64,000 nt of DNA from Actinomycetota bacterium (GTDB lineage Bacteria; Actinomycetota; Actinomycetes; S36-B12). The notes below the pieces were generated by a model. The model searched no databases. It saw nothing but the letters and a program-made list of their open reading frames with translations, and was not told where the DNA came from. The translations under genes and the position numbers were made by a program. Shown here piece by piece: positions 45,845-58,832 of this stretch; within the stretch, counting starts at the first letter, position 1, and the number at the start of each line of letters is the position of its first letter. Location of the stretch: the NCBI GenBank assembly GCA_030645615.1, contig JAUSNB010000065.1:33954-97953 (forward strand), written 5' to 3'.

Positions 45845-46967
45845 CGGCGAGGCGCAAGCCGGCCGTCTTCGTGCTGGAGGACGGGCGCGTGTGGCACGGC
45901 GAGGAGTACGGGGCCGTCGGGCACTCGTTCGGCGAGGCCGTGTTCTCCACCGGCATGAGCGGCTACCAGGAGACCCTTACTGACCCGTCCTATCACCGCC
46001 AAGTGGTCGTGATGACCACGCCGCACATCGGGAACACGGGAATCAACGGCGAGGACGACGAGTCCTCGCGCATCTGGGTGTCCGGGTACGTGGTGCGTGA
46101 TCCCTCGCGGATCGCATCCAACTGGCGCGCCACGGGCGGGCTTGAGGACCAGCTCGCGGCCCAGGGCATCGTCGGCATCTGCGGCATCGACACGCGCGCC
46201 GTGACCCGGCACCTGCGCGAACGCGGGGCCATGCGGGTGGGCGTCTTCAGCGGCGACGACGCACTCCGCCCTGTCGCCGACCTCCTCGCCCTGGTCCAGG
46301 CCAGCCCGGCCATGGCGGGTGCCGACCTCACGGCCGACGTCACGACAGCCGTACCGTACGTCGTCGAGGCGCTCGGAGAGCGCCGGTTCACCGTCGCTGC
46401 CATCGACCTAGGCATCAAGTCGATGACTCCCCGCCGCATGGCGGAGCGGGGGATGCGGGTGCACGTGCTACCGGCCGGCTCCACGGCTGACGAGGTGCGC
46501 GCCGTGGCCCCGGACGGGGTCTTCTTCTCGAACGGGCCGGGCGACCCGGCCACGGCCGATCGCGCCGTGGCCCTCATGAGCGGCCTGCTGGCCGACCGGA
46601 TCCCGGTGTTCGGCATCTGCTTCGGCAACCAGGTGCTCGGCCGGGCCCTGGGCCTGGGCACCTACAAGCTGCGATACGGCCACAGGGGCATCAACCAGCC
46701 CGTGCAGGACCTCGCCACCGGCCGGGTGGCCGTCACGGCGCACAACCACGGCTTCGCTGTCGACGCCCCGCGCGGTGCCCCGTTCGATAGCCCGTTCGGG
46801 ACGGCCGTCGTCAGCCACGTGTGCCTCAACGACGACGTGGTCGAGGGTCTGCGGTGCCTCGACGTGCCCGCGTTCAGCGTCCAGTATCACCCGGAGGCCG
46901 CGGCCGGCCCGCACGATGCCGCGTACCTGTTCGACGAGTTCGCCGCGATGATGGCGGGGGCAGCCTG

Positions 46968-46968
<1 letters not shown>
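45841..46968 (+). CDS. carA: Carbamoyl-phosphate synthase small subunit CarA
   Basis: CarA hydrolyses glutamine and sends ammonia to CarB. The 375-residue protein has the N-terminal domain motif [16 protein letters not shown] and [11 protein letters not shown], and a C-terminal class I amidotransferase with the nucleophile Cys in [14 protein letters not shown] and the His/Glu pair in [11 protein letters not shown]. The FGN form at the nucleophile elbow is usual in actinobacteria. Both ends overlap neighbours. Confidence 0.97.
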
Positions 46969-50284
<3,316 letters not shown>

Positions 50285-50285
<1 letters not shown>

Positions 50286-51142
50286 TGGTGCCGGTCCAGG
50301 TCAAGGGCGAAGTGCTCGACATGCGGCGCGTGGGTGCCTACCACGTCCTGTCGCTGACGGCGCCCGGCATCACCGACATTACCCGCCCGGGCCATTTCGT
50401 GACGCTGGGCATCGGCGGCGAGGAATCGAGCATGGTCCTGCGGCGGGCCTTCGCGATCCACCAGGTCCAGTCCAGGGGCGTCTACGGCGGCACGCTCGAC
50501 GTCGTCATCGGCGTGCATGGAAAGGGCACCCGCTGGCTGTCCGAGCGCCGGCGGCACGACGTCATCGACATCGTGGGTCCCCTGGGCCGGCCTTTCGTGC
50601 TGCCCAAGGAGCGCGTCGCGTGCGTCCTCATCGGTGGTGGCTACGGGTCCGCGCCCCTGTTCATGCTCGCCGAGCAGTTGCGGGAGCGTGGCTGCCGCGT
50701 CGACGTCGTCGTTGGTGCGTCGACCGAGGAGAAGCTCTTCGGCGTCCTCGACCTCAAGCGGCTGGCCTCCACGCTCACCATCACCACGGATGACGGGTCC
50801 CTGGGCGAGCACGGCCGCGTGACCGATGTCCTGCCCGCCCTCATGGACCGGGTCGATGCCGGCGTGGTGTACGCCTGCGGCCCCATGGGGATGCTCCAGG
50901 CCGTCGCCGAGCTGGCCACCGAACGCCGCACCTACAGCCAGTGCGCAGTCGAGGAGGCCATGGCGTGCGGGATCGGCGTGTGCATGACGTGCGTCGTCCC
51001 GGTGATCGGCGAGGACGGCGTGACCCGCATGCTGCGATCGTGCGTGGAGGGCCCGGTCTTCCGTGGCGATCGGGTCAGGTGGGCCGACGTCGGCACCATA
51101 CCGCCGGACACGCTCGGCGCCCCGGAGCAGGGAGGCCACTGA
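50285..51142 (+). CDS. pyrK: Dihydroorotate dehydrogenase electron-transfer subunit PyrK
   Basis: PyrK carries FAD and a 2Fe-2S centre and links the class 1B dihydroorotate dehydrogenase to NAD. The 285-residue protein has the FAD motif VLRRAFAIHQV, the NAD-binding VLIGGGYGSAPLFMLAEQL and CGPMGML, and the cluster cysteines C228, C233, C236 and C253. GTG 50285 overlaps the carB stop by one base. Its presence beside pyrD shows that the pathway uses the NAD-linked, not quinone-linked, enzyme. Confidence 0.93.
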
Positions 51143-52164
51143 TGACCCGAGCCGTCATCTCTTCGGGGCCCATGCCAGGCACCGAGCCGACCATGCACAT
51201 GGACATGGCCACGGACCTGGCCGGGATCCTGATGCCGAGCCCGGTCCTGACGGCCTCGGGCTGCGCCGCTGCGGGCCGCGAGCTCGACCAGTTCTTCGAC
51301 ATCACCCAGATCGGCGCGGTCGTCACCAAGAGCGTCATGCTGCAGCCCCGGTCCGGACGACCCACGCCGCGCATGGCCGAGACGCCCAGCGGCATGCTCA
51401 ACTCGATCGGGCTGCAGGGCCCGGGCATCGACCGGTTCCTCGAGCACGACCTCTCGTGGCTCGACGAGCGGGGAGCCCGCACGATCGTGTCCATCGCGGG
51501 ACGGACGGTCGACGAGTACGCCAAGCTCGCCGCCCGGCTGCGCACGGCGCCAGGGGTCGACGGCATCGAGGTCAACATCTCGTGCCCCAACGTCGAGGAC
51601 CGCGGGCAGGTCTTCGCGTGCGATCCCACGGCGGCCGCCAACGTGCTGCAGGCGGTGCGCCGCAACAGCGACCCGCGGATGCCGATCTTCGCCAAGCTGT
51701 CGCCCGACGTGACCGACATCGTCGGGGTGGCCGAGTCCGTCGTCCGGGCAGGTGCCACTGGCGTCTCGGTGATCAACACGCTGCTCGGCATGGTGATCAA
51801 CCCCGACACGATGCGGCCGCATCTCGCCGGGATCACCGGGGGCCTCTCCGGCCCTGCGATCCGCCCGGTCGCGGTCCGTTGCGTGTGGCAGATCCGCAAG
51901 GCCTTTCCCGACCTGCCGATCATCGGCATGGGCGGCATCCGGTCCGGCCTTGACGCGCTGGAGTTCATCCTCGCTGGGGCGGACGCGGTGTCGGTCGGCA
52001 CCGTCGTCTTCCACGACCCGTCGTCGCCGATGCGCATCCACGAGGAGCTCGAGCAGGCCCTCGTCGAGCGGGGCTTTGCCACCGTGGCCGAGGCCGTCGG
52101 GTACGCCCATCGCGGCGCGGACCCGGTGGACCAGGAGGACGACCTTGACTTCATCAGCGAATAG
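51142..52164 (+). CDS. pyrD: Dihydroorotate dehydrogenase class 1B, catalytic subunit PyrD
   Basis: PyrD oxidises dihydroorotate to orotate with FMN. The 340-residue protein has VLTASGCAA, GAVVTKSVMLQPRSGRPTPR, the class 1 catalytic cysteine in VNISCPNV, PIFAKLSPDVTDI and IGMGGIRSGLDALEFILAGADAVSVGT. A cysteine base (not serine) marks class 1, in line with the adjacent pyrK. ATG 51142 overlaps pyrK as TGATG; about 30 poorly conserved residues precede the core, so a start near 51202 is possible. Confidence 0.94.
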   Translation: MTRAVISSGPMPGTEPTMHMDMATDLAGILMPSPVLTASGCAAAGRELDQFFDITQIGAVVTKSVMLQPRSGRPTPRMAETPSGMLNSIGLQGPGIDRFLEHDLSWLDERGARTIVSIAGRTVDEYAKLAARLRTAPGVDGIEVNISCPNVEDRGQVFACDPTAAANVLQAVRRNSDPRMPIFAKLSPDVTDIVGVAESVVRAGATGVSVINTLLGMVINPDTMRPHLAGITGGLSGPAIRPVAVRCVWQIRKAFPDLPIIGMGGIRSGLDALEFILAGADAVSVGTVVFHDPSSPMRIHEELEQALVERGFATVAEAVGYAHRGADPVDQEDDLDFISE

Positions 52165-52867
52165 CGGCCCGAGCGGACGGGCCCCGATCGCGGTTGCCCT
52201 CGATGCTCCGGACCTGGCAACGGTGTCGGAGTGGGCGGCGCTCGTCGCCGGCACGGTGTCGACCGTGAAGATCGGGCTGGAGGTCTACTGCCGCGACGGT
52301 GCCGCTGCCGTTCATGCGGCCCGGGCTGCGGCGGAGCCGTCAGGTGGCATCGACCTGTTCCTGGACCTCAAGCTGCACGACATCCCCGCCACCGTCAGCG
52401 GCGCGTGCCACGCGGTTGCCGCGCTTCAACCGGACTACCTCACCGTGCATGCGTCGGGCGGCGCCGAGATGGTTGCGGCCGCCGTCGAGGCGCTCCCCGG
52501 GACCGCGATCACCGCCGTCACCGTCCTCACCTCGCTGGACGACTCGTCGCTCGCCGAGATCGGGCTCGCCGGGCCGAGCCGGTCCGCCGCCGTCCGCCTG
52601 GCCCTGCTGGCCACGGCCGCGGGCGCGCGGGCCATTGTGTGCTCCCCGCACGAGGTGGCCGCCGTGCGCGAGGCCGTCGGACCCTCGATCACGCTGATCA
52701 CGCCCGGCGTACGGCCCGCGGGGATCGGCCCGGACGACCAGCGACGCGTGGCGACCCCGGCGCAGGCCATCCGGGACGGGGCGGACCTGCTCGTGATCGG
52801 CCGGCCGATCACGGGGGCGGCCGACCCGCGCTCGGCCGCGCGGTCGATCGCGGACGAGATCGCATGA
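52145..52867 (+). CDS. pyrF: Orotidine 5'-phosphate decarboxylase PyrF
   Basis: PyrF decarboxylates OMP to UMP, the last step encoded here. The 240-residue barrel carries the catalytic [14 protein letters not shown] (Asp-x-Lys-x-x-Asp), [27 protein letters not shown] and the phosphate-binding [15 protein letters not shown] 52145 is chosen because GGAGG lies about 7 nt upstream; it overlaps pyrD by 20 bases. It is of the bacterial type 1 barrel rather than the longer mycobacterial type 2. Confidence 0.94.
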   Translation: MTSSANSGPSGRAPIAVALDAPDLATVSEWAALVAGTVSTVKIGLEVYCRDGAAAVHAARAAAEPSGGIDLFLDLKLHDIPATVSGACHAVAALQPDYLTVHASGGAEMVAAAVEALPGTAITAVTVLTSLDDSSLAEIGLAGPSRSAAVRLALLATAAGARAIVCSPHEVAAVREAVGPSITLITPGVRPAGIGPDDQRRVATPAQAIRDGADLLVIGRPITGAADPRSAARSIADEIA

Positions 52868-53187
52868 GCGTGCCCGAGCGCACGCCAGACCAACGATCGG
52901 CTGCCCTGGCAGTGGCGCTGGCTGCCCGGCAGGAGCGGGCCCGGCTCCGCGAGCGGCTGAAGCGACGCGAGGTCACCGGCCTGGAGGTGCTCGAGGGGGC
53001 CGGCACCCGGGAGGAGTGGGCGGCACTGCGGGTCACCTGGCTGCTGGAGAGCCTGCCCGGCATCGGGGCCGTGCGAGCCGATCGACTGCTGGACGCGCTG
53101 GGGATCGCCCGGTCGAGGCGGATCCGTGGCCTCGGGGAACGGCAGCGCGCCGCGCTGCTGGCCGAGCTGGCCCGGGATGGACGATGA
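52864..53187 (+). CDS. mihF: Actinobacterial integration host factor mIHF
   Basis: mIHF is a nucleoid-associated DNA-binding protein of actinobacteria, first found as a host factor for phage L5 integration. The 107-residue protein has an N-terminal helix ([23 protein letters not shown]) and a helix-two-turn-helix DNA-binding core ([40 protein letters not shown]). ATG 52864 overlaps pyrF and its stop overlaps gmk. The mihF-gmk-rpoZ order is conserved in the phylum. Confidence 0.92.
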   Translation: MSVPERTPDQRSAALAVALAARQERARLRERLKRREVTGLEVLEGAGTREEWAALRVTWLLESLPGIGAVRADRLLDALGIARSRRIRGLGERQRAALLAELARDGR

Positions 53188-53813
53188 CGCCGGCGCCGCT
53201 CGTGGTGGTGTCCGGCCCGTCCGGCGTGGGCAAGAGCACCGTTGTGGCCGAGGCCCTGCGGCGGGACCCGGGCATCTGGCTGTCGGTCAGTGCCACCACC
53301 CGCACGCCGCGCCCGGGCGAGGTCCATGGACGGGAGTACTTCTTCACCGAGGCGGGACGCTTCGACGAGCTGATTGCCACCGATGGGCTGCTGGAGTGGG
53401 CCGAGTTCGCCGGGAACCGGTACGGCACCCCTCGGGCCCCGGTCGAGGAGCACCGGGCCGCGGGACAACCGGTCCTTCTGGAGATCGAGGTGCAGGGCGC
53501 ACGGCAGGTGCGCCGGGCCGTGCCGTCCGCCCTCCTGGTCTTCCTCGAGCCTCCTTCATGGGAGGCCCTCACCGCCCGCCTCCTGGGCCGGGGCACAGAG
53601 GACGAGGGGGCAGTGGCCCGGCGGCTGCAGGCCGCTCGGGAGGAACTGGCGGCCGCCCCGGAGTTCGACGAGGTCCTCGTGAACGCCGATGTCCAGGAGT
53701 GCGCCGAGGCCTTGCTACGATTAGTGGCCGCCGCCGGGGACCGCAGACCGGCAGATTCAGGCGACAGCCGACGAGCAACCGATGAACGACCGACGAATGA
53801 GGCCGTGACGTGA
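53184..53813 (+). CDS. gmk: Guanylate kinase Gmk
   Basis: Gmk phosphorylates GMP to GDP. The 209-residue protein has the P-loop GPSGVGKST at about residues 10-18, [20 protein letters not shown] and [24 protein letters not shown] poorly conserved 24-residue tail rich in Arg, Asp and Thr follows the normal end. ATG 53184 overlaps mihF and the stop overlaps rpoZ, so all three are coupled. Confidence 0.96.
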   Translation: MTPAPLVVVSGPSGVGKSTVVAEALRRDPGIWLSVSATTRTPRPGEVHGREYFFTEAGRFDELIATDGLLEWAEFAGNRYGTPRAPVEEHRAAGQPVLLEIEVQGARQVRRAVPSALLVFLEPPSWEALTARLLGRGTEDEGAVARRLQAAREELAAAPEFDEVLVNADVQECAEALLRLVAAAGDRRPADSGDSRRATDERPTNEAVT

Positions 53814-54109
53814 GCAGTGCCACCCACCCCGAGGGCATCACCCATCCCTCGATCGATGCCTTGCTGGAGCGCACGGACTCCAAGTACTCCCTCGTGATCT
53901 ACGCGTCCAAGCGCGCCCGCCAGATCAACGCCTACTACTCCCAGCTGGGCGAGGGCTTGCTGGAGTACGTCGGCCCACTTGTCGAGACCCACGTGCAGGA
54001 GAAGCCCCTGTCGATCGCCCTGCGCGAGATCGACGCCGGACTGCTGGTGTCCGAGCCGCTGGCCGAGGAGGCCGTCGCCGGCGCCGAGGGCACGGACGAC
54101 AACGCCTGA
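53810..54109 (+). CDS. rpoZ: RNA polymerase omega subunit RpoZ
   Basis: Omega helps assemble RNA polymerase and chaperones the beta-prime subunit. The 99-residue protein has [31 protein letters not shown], the core omega motif, and [15 protein letters not shown]. The C-terminus is acidic. GTG 53810 overlaps the gmk stop, and this is the last gene of the fully overlapping pyr-rpoZ run. Confidence 0.96.
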   Translation: MSSATHPEGITHPSIDALLERTDSKYSLVIYASKRARQINAYYSQLGEGLLEYVGPLVETHVQEKPLSIALREIDAGLLVSEPLAEEAVAGAEGTDDNA

Positions 54110-54132
54110 CCTGGCCTGACCCCGGAGCCCGC

Positions 54133-55377
54133 GTGGACGCTGACGGCATCACCGCGGTCCCGCGCACGCCGCGCGTGGTCCTCGGGGTGTCCGGAGGCAT
54201 CGCCGCCTACAAGGCCGCGGAAGTGCTGCGCGGCCTGACAGAGTCCGGCTGCGATGTCACCGTGGTGCCCACCCCTGCGGCGCTGAACTTCGTCGGGGCG
54301 GCGACGTGGTCTGCCCTCTCGGGGAAGCCGGTATCGGCGAGCGTCTGGGACGACGTCGACCGGGTCCCGCATGTGCGACTCGGCCAGCAGGCCGAGGTGA
54401 TCCTCGTGGCCCCGGCCACCGCCGACCTCATGGCGCGGGCCGCCCACGGAATGGCTGACGACCTGCTGACCAGCGTGCTCCTCACGGCGCGTTGCCCGGT
54501 CGTGCTCGCGCCCGCCATGCACACCGAGATGTGGGAGCACCCGGCCACCCGGCAGAACGTCGCCCTCCTTCGCGAGCGGGGCGTCATCGTGCTGGAACCC
54601 TCGGTCGGCCGGCTGACCGGGGCCGACTCGGGGCCCGGCCGGCTGCCCGAGCCCAGCGCTCTCGTGGCCGCGGTCCACGACGTGCTGCGCCGCGACGGCG
54701 CCCGTGCCGACCTCACGGGACTGCGCATCGTCGTCAGCGCTGGCGGAACCCGCGAGTCCTGGGACCCGGTCCGGTTCATCGGCAACGTCAGCAGCGGGAG
54801 GCAGGGCGTCGAACTGGCCCGGACCGCGCTGTCTCGCGGCGCCCGTGTCACCCTCGTCGCCGCACACATGGATGTCGATCCTCCGGCTGGTGCAAAAGTC
54901 GTCCGGGTGTCGTCCGCCGAGCAGATGCGGGTGGCGATGCACGACGCGATGCCGGCAGCGGACATCGTCGTCATGGCGGCAGCCGTCGCCGACTTCAGGC
55001 CAGCCGAGGTCGGCAGCCACAAGTTCAAGCGCAGCGAGACGGGGGCCAGCCTGACGGTCGACCTGGTCCAGAACCCGGACATCCTGCTCGAGCTCGTTCA
55101 CAAGCGCGGGTCGGCGGGCAGTCCGTTGATCGTCGGCTTCGCGGCCGAGACCGGCGACGCGGCCCACTCCGTCCTCGAACTGGCCCACGAGAAGCTGGTC
55201 CGCAAGGGATGCGACCTGCTCGTCGTAAACGACGTCAGCGACGGACGGGCCTTCGGCCAGCCCGACAACGAGGTCGTGGTCATCGGGCAGGACGGCTCGT
55301 CCTGGCACGTGCCGCTGTCCGGCAAGGCGGCCGTTGCCGACGCGATCTGGGACGTGGCCCTGCGACTGCGGTCATGA
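54133..55377 (+). CDS. coaBC: Bifunctional phosphopantothenoylcysteine decarboxylase/synthetase CoaBC
   Basis: CoaBC performs two steps of coenzyme A synthesis. The N-terminal flavin CoaC domain (about residues 1-185) has [18 protein letters not shown], the active-site region [17 protein letters not shown] and a PXMNXXMW-like motif; the C-terminal CoaB domain has ISAGGTRE-type [27 protein letters not shown] and the Lys in HKFKRSE. The 414-residue length is standard. GTG 54133 lies 23 bases after rpoZ, the first real gap in the operon. Confidence 0.95.
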   Translation: MDADGITAVPRTPRVVLGVSGGIAAYKAAEVLRGLTESGCDVTVVPTPAALNFVGAATWSALSGKPVSASVWDDVDRVPHVRLGQQAEVILVAPATADLMARAAHGMADDLLTSVLLTARCPVVLAPAMHTEMWEHPATRQNVALLRERGVIVLEPSVGRLTGADSGPGRLPEPSALVAAVHDVLRRDGARADLTGLRIVVSAGGTRESWDPVRFIGNVSSGRQGVELARTALSRGARVTLVAAHMDVDPPAGAKVVRVSSAEQMRVAMHDAMPAADIVVMAAAVADFRPAEVGSHKFKRSETGASLTVDLVQNPDILLELVHKRGSAGSPLIVGFAAETGDAAHSVLELAHEKLVRKGCDLLVVNDVSDGRAFGQPDNEVVVIGQDGSSWHVPLSGKAAVADAIWDVALRLRS

Positions 55378-55384
55378 GCCGTCG

Positions 55385-55390
55385 GTAGGC
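55385..55390 (+). promoter_or_regulatory. -10 box of metK (TAGGCT)
   Basis: TAGGCT lies 8 bases past the coaBC stop; the predicted transcript has a leader of about 23 bases with a GGGGAG ribosome site. The leader is too short for a SAM riboswitch. Confidence 0.45.
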
Positions 55391-55420
55391 TGGGTGACTA
55401 CCGTCGACAAGGGGAGTTCC

Positions 55421-56671
55421 GTGCCGCACCGCCTGTTCACCTCCGAATCCGTCACCGAGGGCCATCCGGACAAGATGGCCGACCAGATCAGCGATGCGAT
55501 CCTCGATGACCTGCTGCGCCAGGACCCGCACAGCCGCGTGGCCGTCGAGACGATGCTCACCACCGGCCAGGTGCACGTGGCCGGAGAGGTGACCACGTCG
55601 GGCTACGCCGACGTCATGGATCTCGTGCGGCAGACGGTGCTGGGCATCGGCTATGACTCGTCGACCAAGGGCTTCGACGGAGCCTCCTGCGGCATCTCGG
55701 TCTCGATCGGCAAGCAGTCCCCAGACATCGCCCAGGGCGTCGACGACGCCATCGAGGAGCGGGCCGAGGGCAGCGCCGATCCGCTGGACCGGCAGGGAGC
55801 CGGCGACCAGGGCCTCATGTTCGGCTACGCCTGCGACGACACCCCTGAGCTGATGCCGCTGCCCATCTCGCTGGCGCACCGGCTGGCCGAGCGGCTGACC
55901 GAGGTGCGCAAGGACGGCACCGTGCCCTACCTGCTGCCCGACGGTAAGACCCAGGTGACGATCGCGTACGACGAGAACGACCACCCGGTGCGCATTGACA
56001 CCGTGGTGCTGTCCACGCAGCACAAGGCCCACGTGAGCCTGGAGAACATGCTCACGCCCGACATCCGACGGCACGTCGTGGACCCGGTCCTCGACACGGT
56101 CGACCTTGATTCGCGTGACTACCGGCTCCTGGTCAACCCGACAGGACGCTTCGAGGTCGGCGGTCCCATGGGCGACGCCGGTCTCACCGGGCGCAAGATC
56201 ATCGTCGACACGTACGGCGGCATGGCGCGCCACGGCGGTGGTGCGTTCTCCGGCAAGGACCCGTCCAAGGTCGATCGCTCGGCCGCGTATGCGATGCGCT
56301 GGGTGGCGAAGAACGTCGTCGCTGCCGGCCTGGCCACCCGATGCGAGGTGCAGGTCGCCTACGCCATCGGCAAGGCGCACCCGGTGGGCGTGTTCGTCGA
56401 GACCTTCGGTACCGGGGTGATCCCGGACGAGCGGATCCAGCAGGCCGTGCTGGCCGTGTTCGACCTGCGGCCGGCAGCGATCATCCGTGACCTCGACCTG
56501 CTCCGCCCCATCTACCGGGTCACCAGCGCGTACGGCCACTTTGGCCGGCCGCAAGGCAGCAACTGGCTGCTCGACTCCGCCAACCCTGAGGCGCGCACGG
56601 CAGTGGGGCCCACGTTCACGTGGGAGGCCGCTGACCGGGCCGACGAACTCAAGGCCGCGGCGGCGAGCTGA
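55421..56671 (+). CDS. metK: S-adenosylmethionine synthetase MetK
   Basis: MetK forms SAM from methionine and ATP. The 416-residue protein starts [28 protein letters not shown] at GTG 55421 (GGGGAG 5 nt upstream); the in-frame ORF from 55334 lies inside coaBC and is rejected. Also visible are [15 protein letters not shown], the P-loop-like [19 protein letters not shown] and an EIGVAxP-like [15 protein letters not shown]. It is a little longer than the usual 400 residues. Confidence 0.97.
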   Translation: MPHRLFTSESVTEGHPDKMADQISDAILDDLLRQDPHSRVAVETMLTTGQVHVAGEVTTSGYADVMDLVRQTVLGIGYDSSTKGFDGASCGISVSIGKQSPDIAQGVDDAIEERAEGSADPLDRQGAGDQGLMFGYACDDTPELMPLPISLAHRLAERLTEVRKDGTVPYLLPDGKTQVTIAYDENDHPVRIDTVVLSTQHKAHVSLENMLTPDIRRHVVDPVLDTVDLDSRDYRLLVNPTGRFEVGGPMGDAGLTGRKIIVDTYGGMARHGGGAFSGKDPSKVDRSAAYAMRWVAKNVVAAGLATRCEVQVAYAIGKAHPVGVFVETFGTGVIPDERIQQAVLAVFDLRPAAIIRDLDLLRPIYRVTSAYGHFGRPQGSNWLLDSANPEARTAVGPTFTWEAADRADELKAAAAS

Positions 56672-56690
56672 ACCCCACCGGGACGGTGGA

Positions 56691-58724
56691 GTGAGCGCCC
56701 GGCGCCCGGACGCATCGGGCCAGCTCGCCCTCGTGCCCGGCCCGCGCGTCCGCGCGGTGAAGGCTCCGGCCGTCACGCCGGTGCCCGACCCCACTGCGGT
56801 CGTCCAGGTCGTCGTCGATTCCCCGCTGCCGCACCTCGACCGGGTGTTCGACTACGCCGTCACGGCTTCGACGGACGGCGCCACTGCCGGGTCGCGCGTT
56901 CGGGTGCGGTTCGCCGGGCGCCTCACCGACGCCTACGTGGTGGCCCGGCTCGAGGTGCCCGAGCACGCAGGGGCGCTGCGCCCGCTGGAGCGGGTGCTCG
57001 GTCCGGAGCCGGTCCTTACTCCCGACACCCTGGCGCTGGTCCAGGCCGTGGCCGAGCGCTGTGCAGGGACGTTCAGCGACGTTGCGCGCGCCGCCGTCCC
57101 GCCACGTCACGCGCGGGCCGAGGCGTCCCGGGTGCGCGCAGCCGAGGCCCGGCTCGCGGTCGACCCCGCGTGGCGCGAGCGGTGGACCGCCTACGACGCC
57201 GGGGTGGCGCTGGCGGAACGGATCGGGCGGCCGGACGGCAGCAGGTCGACGGGTGGCGTGCGGGCTGTCTGGTCGGCTGCCCCGGCCACCTCGTGGGCAG
57301 CCGACGTGGCCGCCCTGGTGGGCTCGGTCCTGGCCCGGCCTGAAGGCGGAGCGCTCGTCGTAGTCCCGGATGCATCAGACGTCGCTCGCGTCATCGAGGC
57401 AGTGCCCGAGGCGCTCGACGCCGGCCTGGTAGCCGTGCTGGCTGCGGACCACGGTCCCGAGCGCAGGTATCGGGAGTTCCTGAAGGTGCTGCGCGGCGGT
57501 GCCCGCATGGTGGTCGGCACCCGGGCTGCGGTCTTCGCGCCGGTCCCCGACCTTCGGCTGCTCGTCGTGTGGGACGACGGGGACGATGCCCTCGTTGACC
57601 AGCAGGCCCCCTACTGGGACGCCAGGGACGTTGCCGCGTTGCGCTCGCACCTGACCGGGTGCGACCTGGTGGTCGGCTCCCCGGCGCGATCCGTGGTCAC
57701 CCAGCAGTGGTGCCGGAGCGGCTGGGCCCACTCGGTCGAGCCGTCCCGGTCGAGCGTCACGGCCCGAGGACCCAGCGTGCGCGCGCTGACCGCCGAGGAC
57801 TCGGCCCGCGATCCGGCAGCCGCCGCTGCCCGGATACCTCATGCCGCGTGGCAGGCCGCGCGGTCGGCCCTGCGGACCGGGCCCGTGCTTGTGCAGGTTG
57901 CCCGGCGGGGCTACCTGCCAGCGATGTCCTGCCAGTCATGCCGGGAACTCGCACGATGCCCATGCGGCGGTCCGCTGGGCCTGGATGAGGGCTCGTCGAT
58001 CGCCCGCTGCGGGTGGTGCGGCGCCCTGGCGGGCGACTGGGCGTGCCCATCCTGCGGCGGCCGGCGGTTGCGCGCCGTCGCCGTCGGTGCTGAGCGCACC
58101 GCGGAGGAGATCGGGCGCGCCTTCCCCGGCGTGCCGGTGCTGGCCAGCCATGGTGGTCGCATGATCGCCCGCATCGCCGACGAGCCCGCGGTGGTCATAG
58201 CCACCCCCGGCGCCGAGCCGGCATGCGACCCGGGCTATTGCGCGGTCCTGCTGCTCGATGCGCGTGCGCAACTGCAGCGCCCCCACCTTGATGCCGCCGA
58301 GGACGCCGTGCGCCGGTGGTTCGCAGCGGCCCGGCTGGCCCGGCCCGGCGGGCGGGTGTTCATCACCGCAGCCAACGCCTTGCGTCCCGTGCAGGCCCTG
58401 GTGCGGTGGGACGCGCCGTGGTTCGCCGATCGCGAACTCGATGAGCGGCAGTCCGCTGGCCTGCCACCCGCCGTGCGGATGGCGGCGCTGCTCGGCTCCG
58501 CCGATGACATCGCCGACGTTGCCGCCGCAGTCACGGTGCCGCACCGGCTGCTCGGTCCCGTGCCGGATCCTGATCGGCACGACCCGGAACGCCAGCGGCT
58601 GCTCGTCAGCGTGGCCCGCGACCTGGGTGTCGATCTCGGCCGCGAGCTCCGGGCGATCATCGCCGTTCGCTCGGCGGGCAGGGCGCGCCCGGTGCACGTG
58701 CGCATGGATCCGCGCGACCTGTGA
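56691..58724 (+). CDS. priA: Primosomal protein N' homologue PriA, helicase-deficient actinobacterial form
   Basis: PriA restarts stalled replication forks. The 677-residue protein has the N-terminal 3'-DNA-binding domain (VVVDSPLPHLDRVFDYAV to YVVARLEVPE) and the zinc region with eight cysteines (CQSCRELARCPCGG and CGWCGALAGDWACPSCGG). The Walker A motif is absent where it should follow AAPATSWAAD, and the DEAH box is replaced by WDDGDD, so ATPase or helicase activity is not expected; this loss is known for actinobacterial PriA. GTG 56691 starts after metK; GTG 56757 is an alternative. Confidence 0.9.
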   Translation: MSARRPDASGQLALVPGPRVRAVKAPAVTPVPDPTAVVQVVVDSPLPHLDRVFDYAVTASTDGATAGSRVRVRFAGRLTDAYVVARLEVPEHAGALRPLERVLGPEPVLTPDTLALVQAVAERCAGTFSDVARAAVPPRHARAEASRVRAAEARLAVDPAWRERWTAYDAGVALAERIGRPDGSRSTGGVRAVWSAAPATSWAADVAALVGSVLARPEGGALVVVPDASDVARVIEAVPEALDAGLVAVLAADHGPERRYREFLKVLRGGARMVVGTRAAVFAPVPDLRLLVVWDDGDDALVDQQAPYWDARDVAALRSHLTGCDLVVGSPARSVVTQQWCRSGWAHSVEPSRSSVTARGPSVRALTAEDSARDPAAAAARIPHAAWQAARSALRTGPVLVQVARRGYLPAMSCQSCRELARCPCGGPLGLDEGSSIARCGWCGALAGDWACPSCGGRRLRAVAVGAERTAEEIGRAFPGVPVLASHGGRMIARIADEPAVVIATPGAEPACDPGYCAVLLLDARAQLQRPHLDAAEDAVRRWFAAARLARPGGRVFITAANALRPVQALVRWDAPWFADRELDERQSAGLPPAVRMAALLGSADDIADVAAAVTVPHRLLGPVPDPDRHDPERQRLLVSVARDLGVDLGRELRAIIAVRSAGRARPVHVRMDPRDL

Positions 58725-58804
58725 CGTCGCCGGTCCGACTGTTTGCGTCCGGCTGGCACGTTGCGACACACTTGCGCGCACCCTGGCGGAGTGGCTCGGC
58801 AGGG

Positions 58805-58820
58805 GTCGGCGAGTGCCGAC
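58805..58820 (+). terminator. Hairpin after priA
   Basis: GTCGGC (58805-58810) and GCCGAC (58815-58820) form a perfect 6-bp stem with a 4-nt loop, 80 bases past the priA stop and just before the next gene. No U-tract follows. It may mark the end of the coaBC-metK-priA unit. Confidence 0.4.
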
Positions 58821-58832
58821 AGGCTCGTGAGC

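Noticed and set aside
46619..46645. CarA nucleophile elbow GICFGNQ as a defective active site
   Set aside because: The Cys is present, and the FGN form is usual in actinobacterial CarA.
55378..55420. SAM riboswitch upstream of metK
   Set aside because: The whole gap is 43 bases and the predicted leader about 23, too short for any SAM-binding class.
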